DNA from: Bacillota bacterium
Lineage (GTDB): Bacteria; Bacillota; Clostridia; Christensenellales; CAG-138
DNA length: 6,971 nt
NCBI GenBank assembly: GCA_023458355.1
Contig: JAEWZS010000052.1
Span: forward strand, 1-6,971
Direction: 5' to 3'
Part shown: positions 4,769 to 6,971 of the stretch, in pieces
How positions within the stretch are numbered: position 1 is the stretch's first letter
Layout of the letters: each line of letters begins with the position of its first letter
The notes under the pieces: model-generated
What the model was told of the DNA's origin: nothing
The model's input: the letters and a program-made list of their open reading frames with translations, nothing else
Databases searched by the model: none
Position numbers and translations under genes: made by a program

Positions 4769-6565
4769 GTGAAGAAACGTACAGAAATCGCTGCCACAGG
4801 CTATGATCTCAACCGCGTGGACAAAACAGAGCTCGTTATCATATGGGTGATGATCTTAATCATCATCGGACAGTCATTTGTCAAGAATACCGGAAAACAG
4901 TTCATTGTTACCATTGAAGGCCTGGCTGTGGGCCTTCTGGTTACGGGACTCGTTTTTATCAAAATCAATCGTTTTGTTAAGTCGCTGTTGATGGGGTTGA
5001 TTCCCGCAGTCGCCGTGCTTTTCACAATCTATACCAACTCCTTTGGGCTGGACAGGCATTATATGCTGTGTGTATCGACCGTTCTTATTGCGCTTTATTT
5101 TAATAAGAATCTTTTGTTAACATATGGTGTCATCATCAATGTCCTGCTCGTCACGATCTACCTGTTAAAACCGGTGTCGCTCCTCGGGGAAGAAAACGGC
5201 ATACCTTATTTTTTGTCGATTCTATTTTTAATCAACGGCCAGCTTTTTGCGCAGTATTTCCTTGCACGTTGGGGCCGTGAACTCATCGACGGGGTGCAAA
5301 AGAGTAAAGCGGAGCTGGAGGTCATGGTCGATGAACTTAAGGTCGCAAGCCTCGTCCAGGAAAAACAGGCAGCGTACATGGAAGAAGGGGTGCAGGAACT
5401 CCTTCATAGCATGGATAAACTGTCTGAAGGCGAGCTCGATCTGCATCTTAATTTACAAAAGCCGGATGAAGATACCAAAGCGGCGTATAGTATCCTAAGT
5501 GCCATTGCAGGCAAGCTTCTTGAAAGCGTAGCAAACATACGAGGATATATCGGTGAAATTTCGACTGTACTTGCCGGGGTATCGGAAGGTAACCTGAGCG
5601 TTAGCGTGACCTCGGAGTTTAAAGGTGATTTTATGGAGCTTAAAACCTCCATCAACAACATCGTAGCTTCGCTTAACACAGTACTTACCGATATCAATAT
5701 AGCGGCCGAACAGGTAGCCGTGGGAACCCGCCAGGTATCCGACGGCAGTCAAGCCATTTCGCAGGGAGCTACCGAGCAGGCAAGCTCCATTGAAGAGCTC
5801 ACTGCATCCGTTTCGGAGATCGCCTCGCAAACGCGCGACAACGCCGCAAATGCGGACAAGGCAAATGCGCTTTCTTCAGCCGCCATGGAAAGCGCAAAGC
5901 GCGGAAGCGAGCAGATGGAAGCTCTGGAAAATGCGATGAAGGCCATAGACGAAGCCTCTTCGGATATAGCGAAGATTATAAAAGTGATCGACGATATCGC
6001 ATTCCAGACGAACATACTTGCGCTTAACGCTGCGGTCGAGGCCGCGCGGGCGGGCGTACACGGCAAGGGCTTTGGGGTAGAAGCCGAGGAGGTTCGAAAC
6101 CTAGCTGCAAAGAGCGCCGAGGCCGCAAAACAAACGGCAGCGCTCATCGAGGGCTCGGTGAAAAAGACCGATGCCGGCACAAAGCTTGCTAATGATACGG
6201 CGAAGGAGCTAACGGGCATTGTGGAAGCGGTGGAACGTGCCGCAAGGCTAGTGAGCGGAATTGCCGTAGCGTCCAACGAGCAGGCGACCGCTATATTGCA
6301 GGTAGATAGAGGAATTGAGCAGATGTCGCAGGTGGTGCAGCAAAACTCCGCCACATCCGAGGAAGCTGCAGCGGCGAGCGAGGAATTGAGCGCACAGGCA
6401 CAGCTTTTAAAAACCAAGGTCGATCGCTTTACACTCGCGCGGGGAACCGAAAAACCTTCGCAAAAGCGTGTTGAACAGAAAAAGCAGATTGAAAAACAGC
6501 CGGAGAAACAGCCCTTAGTCGTGCCCTCCAAGGGCAATTTCGGATGTACTGAGGATACAATATAG
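4769..6565 (+). CDS. Methyl-accepting chemotaxis protein 2, tandem paralogue with altered tip and tail
   Basis: A 598-residue chemoreceptor with the same architecture as its upstream neighbour: about six membrane segments (roughly 22-38, 48-65, 71-89, 98-111, 114-133, 147-166), a linker, HAMP-like units and a 36-heptad MA domain. The membrane part is only moderately similar to receptor 1, by eye around half identical; shared marks are SF-x-LDRHYML (91-100), ALYFN (108-112) and INVLLV (123-128). From residue 190 on it is nearly identical. Differences from receptor 1 inside the shared part, in receptor 1 numbering, are G193S, D269G, E278S, V437E, N475D, K492R, E558G and L577P. The tip reads GKGFGVEAEEVR, with Glu438 in place of a valine that is nearly invariant in the family. 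The C-terminus reads FGCTEDTI instead of FGKY because of a one-base deletion. It is likely expressed separately. Ligand unknown. Confidence 0.94.
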   Translation: MKKRTEIAATGYDLNRVDKTELVIIWVMILIIIGQSFVKNTGKQFIVTIEGLAVGLLVTGLVFIKINRFVKSLLMGLIPAVAVLFTIYTNSFGLDRHYMLCVSTVLIALYFNKNLLLTYGVIINVLLVTIYLLKPVSLLGEENGIPYFLSILFLINGQLFAQYFLARWGRELIDGVQKSKAELEVMVDELKVASLVQEKQAAYMEEGVQELLHSMDKLSEGELDLHLNLQKPDEDTKAAYSILSAIAGKLLESVANIRGYIGEISTVLAGVSEGNLSVSVTSEFKGDFMELKTSINNIVASLNTVLTDINIAAEQVAVGTRQVSDGSQAISQGATEQASSIEELTASVSEIASQTRDNAANADKANALSSAAMESAKRGSEQMEALENAMKAIDEASSDIAKIIKVIDDIAFQTNILALNAAVEAARAGVHGKGFGVEAEEVRNLAAKSAEAAKQTAALIEGSVKKTDAGTKLANDTAKELTGIVEAVERAARLVSGIAVASNEQATAILQVDRGIEQMSQVVQQNSATSEEAAAASEELSAQAQLLKTKVDRFTLARGTEKPSQKRVEQKKQIEKQPEKQPLVVPSKGNFGCTEDTI

Positions 6566-6599
6566 TAATTCAAGGCGGGATGATTTTCATCCCGCCTTT
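5336..6599 (+). repeat. Near-identical direct repeat, copy 2 (receptor output module plus terminator)
   Basis: Counterpart of 3410-4674, one base shorter. Identity is patchy at silent sites: some stretches carry many synonymous changes, for example around the codons for ILSAIAGKLLES, while the segment coding for the helix before the hairpin tip is almost unchanged over more than 150 bases. Such a mosaic suggests repeated partial gene conversion rather than one very recent duplication. Confidence 0.93.
6572..6599 (+). terminator. Intrinsic terminator of receptor 2
   Basis: The 12-base arms 6572-6583 and 6587-6598 enclose a TTT loop; the T-run after the stem is short (TTT, then A). The core GGCGGGATGA is identical to that of the terminator after receptor 1, showing that the duplicated unit includes the 3' untranslated region. 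It begins six bases after the present stop codon. Confidence 0.9.
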
Positions 6600-6612
6600 A
6601 CTTATATGTACT

Positions 6613-6660
6613 CCCGATTGTGGTGCTATTCTGAGCCGAAGCGAAGAATCCCCCGATTGT
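6613..6660. repeat. Repeat-like remnant flanked by 9-base direct repeats
   Basis: CCCGATTGT occurs at 6613-6621 and again at 6652-6660. Between them lies CTGAGCCGAAGCGAAGAATC, which resembles the GAGCGAAGCGAAGAATC type of dispersed intergenic repeat found in many bacterial genomes. The family assignment is from memory, and only one copy is visible here. Confidence 0.4.
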
Positions 6661-6720
6661 AGGACAAGGGCTCTGCTCTACACTGTAGATCCGTCTAACC
6701 GAATGTACTCGCATTCTCAT

Positions 6721-6853
6721 CTGTCATTTCGAACGGAGTGAAGCGCAGTGAGAAATCTCCTGCATGGAGCCGGAAAAATGGTGGGGGATATACAAAGCGC
6801 GTTTAGTTTCTGCAACTATAATCCCGGATTTCTCGCTGCGCTCGAAATGACAG
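6721..6853. repeat. 133-bp inverted-repeat element (MITE-like intergenic repeat)
   Basis: The left end (6721-6757) and right end (6827-6853) are inverted repeats: CTGTCATTTCGA starts one end and its complement closes the other, followed inward by GCGCAGTGAGAAATC against GCGCAGCGAGAAATC. The left arm carries ten additional bases (ACGGAGTGAA) between these blocks. The interior of about 70 bases has no coding signal. The TGTCATTTCGA...GAGAAATC type is, from general knowledge, a common dispersed repeat in bacterial genomes. No transposase and no clear target-site duplication is visible. Confidence 0.7.
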
Positions 6854-6971
6854 TCAAAGACGCAATACTGTAGGGGCGTATTCCGACAGCCGCAACTTAG
6901 TGACACGCAAGGCTGAAAGCCTTGGCCAACGCGAGGCTGCAGGCCGAGACCCAAAGGGTTCAGGCTTTGCC
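6854..6971. other. Non-coding, hairpin-rich tail region
   Basis: No gene with a ribosome site or family resemblance is present. Several short hairpins follow one another: CAAGGCT/AGCCTTG with a GAA loop at 6908-6924, a near-palindromic GGCTGCAGGCC at 6935-6945, and ACCC-AAA-GGGT at 6949-6959. The sequence continues past the window edge, so its full structure cannot be judged. It may belong to another dispersed repeat. Confidence 0.4.

Noticed and set aside
6724..6954. A 76-codon minus-strand frame across the inverted-repeat element.
   Set aside because: It covers the repeat arms and hairpins, has no family resemblance, and is most simply chance in repeat DNA.

Overview
The window looks like chromosome of a motile, moderate-GC Bacillota, most probably a member of the Clostridia. 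The reasons are strong AGGAGG-type ribosome sites, GTG starts, a textbook flagellar sigma factor (SigD/sigma-28) promoter in front of a chemoreceptor, a Clostridia-style FGKY end on that receptor, and a YdjI-type SPFH protein with C-terminal zinc ribbons. The genus cannot be told from the sequence.

Layout. 1-1189 (minus) is the first 396 codons of an NCS2 nucleobase permease that runs off the left edge. 1190-1418 is a divergent intergenic region. 1419-2696 (plus) is an SPFH/zinc-ribbon protein, closed by a very strong and nearly symmetric hairpin terminator at 2700-2753. A SigD promoter (TAAA-N15-GCCGATAA, 2764-2790) follows and drives methyl-accepting chemotaxis protein 1 (2846-4627), which has its own terminator. 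A second receptor lies in tandem (4769-6565), again with its own terminator. 6600-6971 has no credible gene and holds repeat-like, inverted-repeat and hairpin-rich sequence.

The most interesting part is the receptor pair. Both proteins start with a compact domain of about six membrane segments and no large extracellular part, and the two versions of it are clearly diverged. From position 3410 (copy 1) and 5336 (copy 2) they abruptly become almost identical, right through the HAMP-like region, the signalling hairpin and even the terminators (about 1265 bases, gapless except for one base). This is one output module with two different inputs, the pattern expected from gene conversion or module swapping. 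Within the shared tract copy 2 has two striking changes: a valine-to-glutamate change in the hairpin tip, where CheA and CheW dock, and a one-base deletion that destroys the C-terminal FGKY end. Copy 2 also keeps a SigD-like -10 box but lacks a good -35 box. Copy 2 may therefore be a receptor drifting in function or expression. Whether the two work together in mixed arrays is inference.

No signs of a phage, a CRISPR array, tRNA or rRNA were seen.
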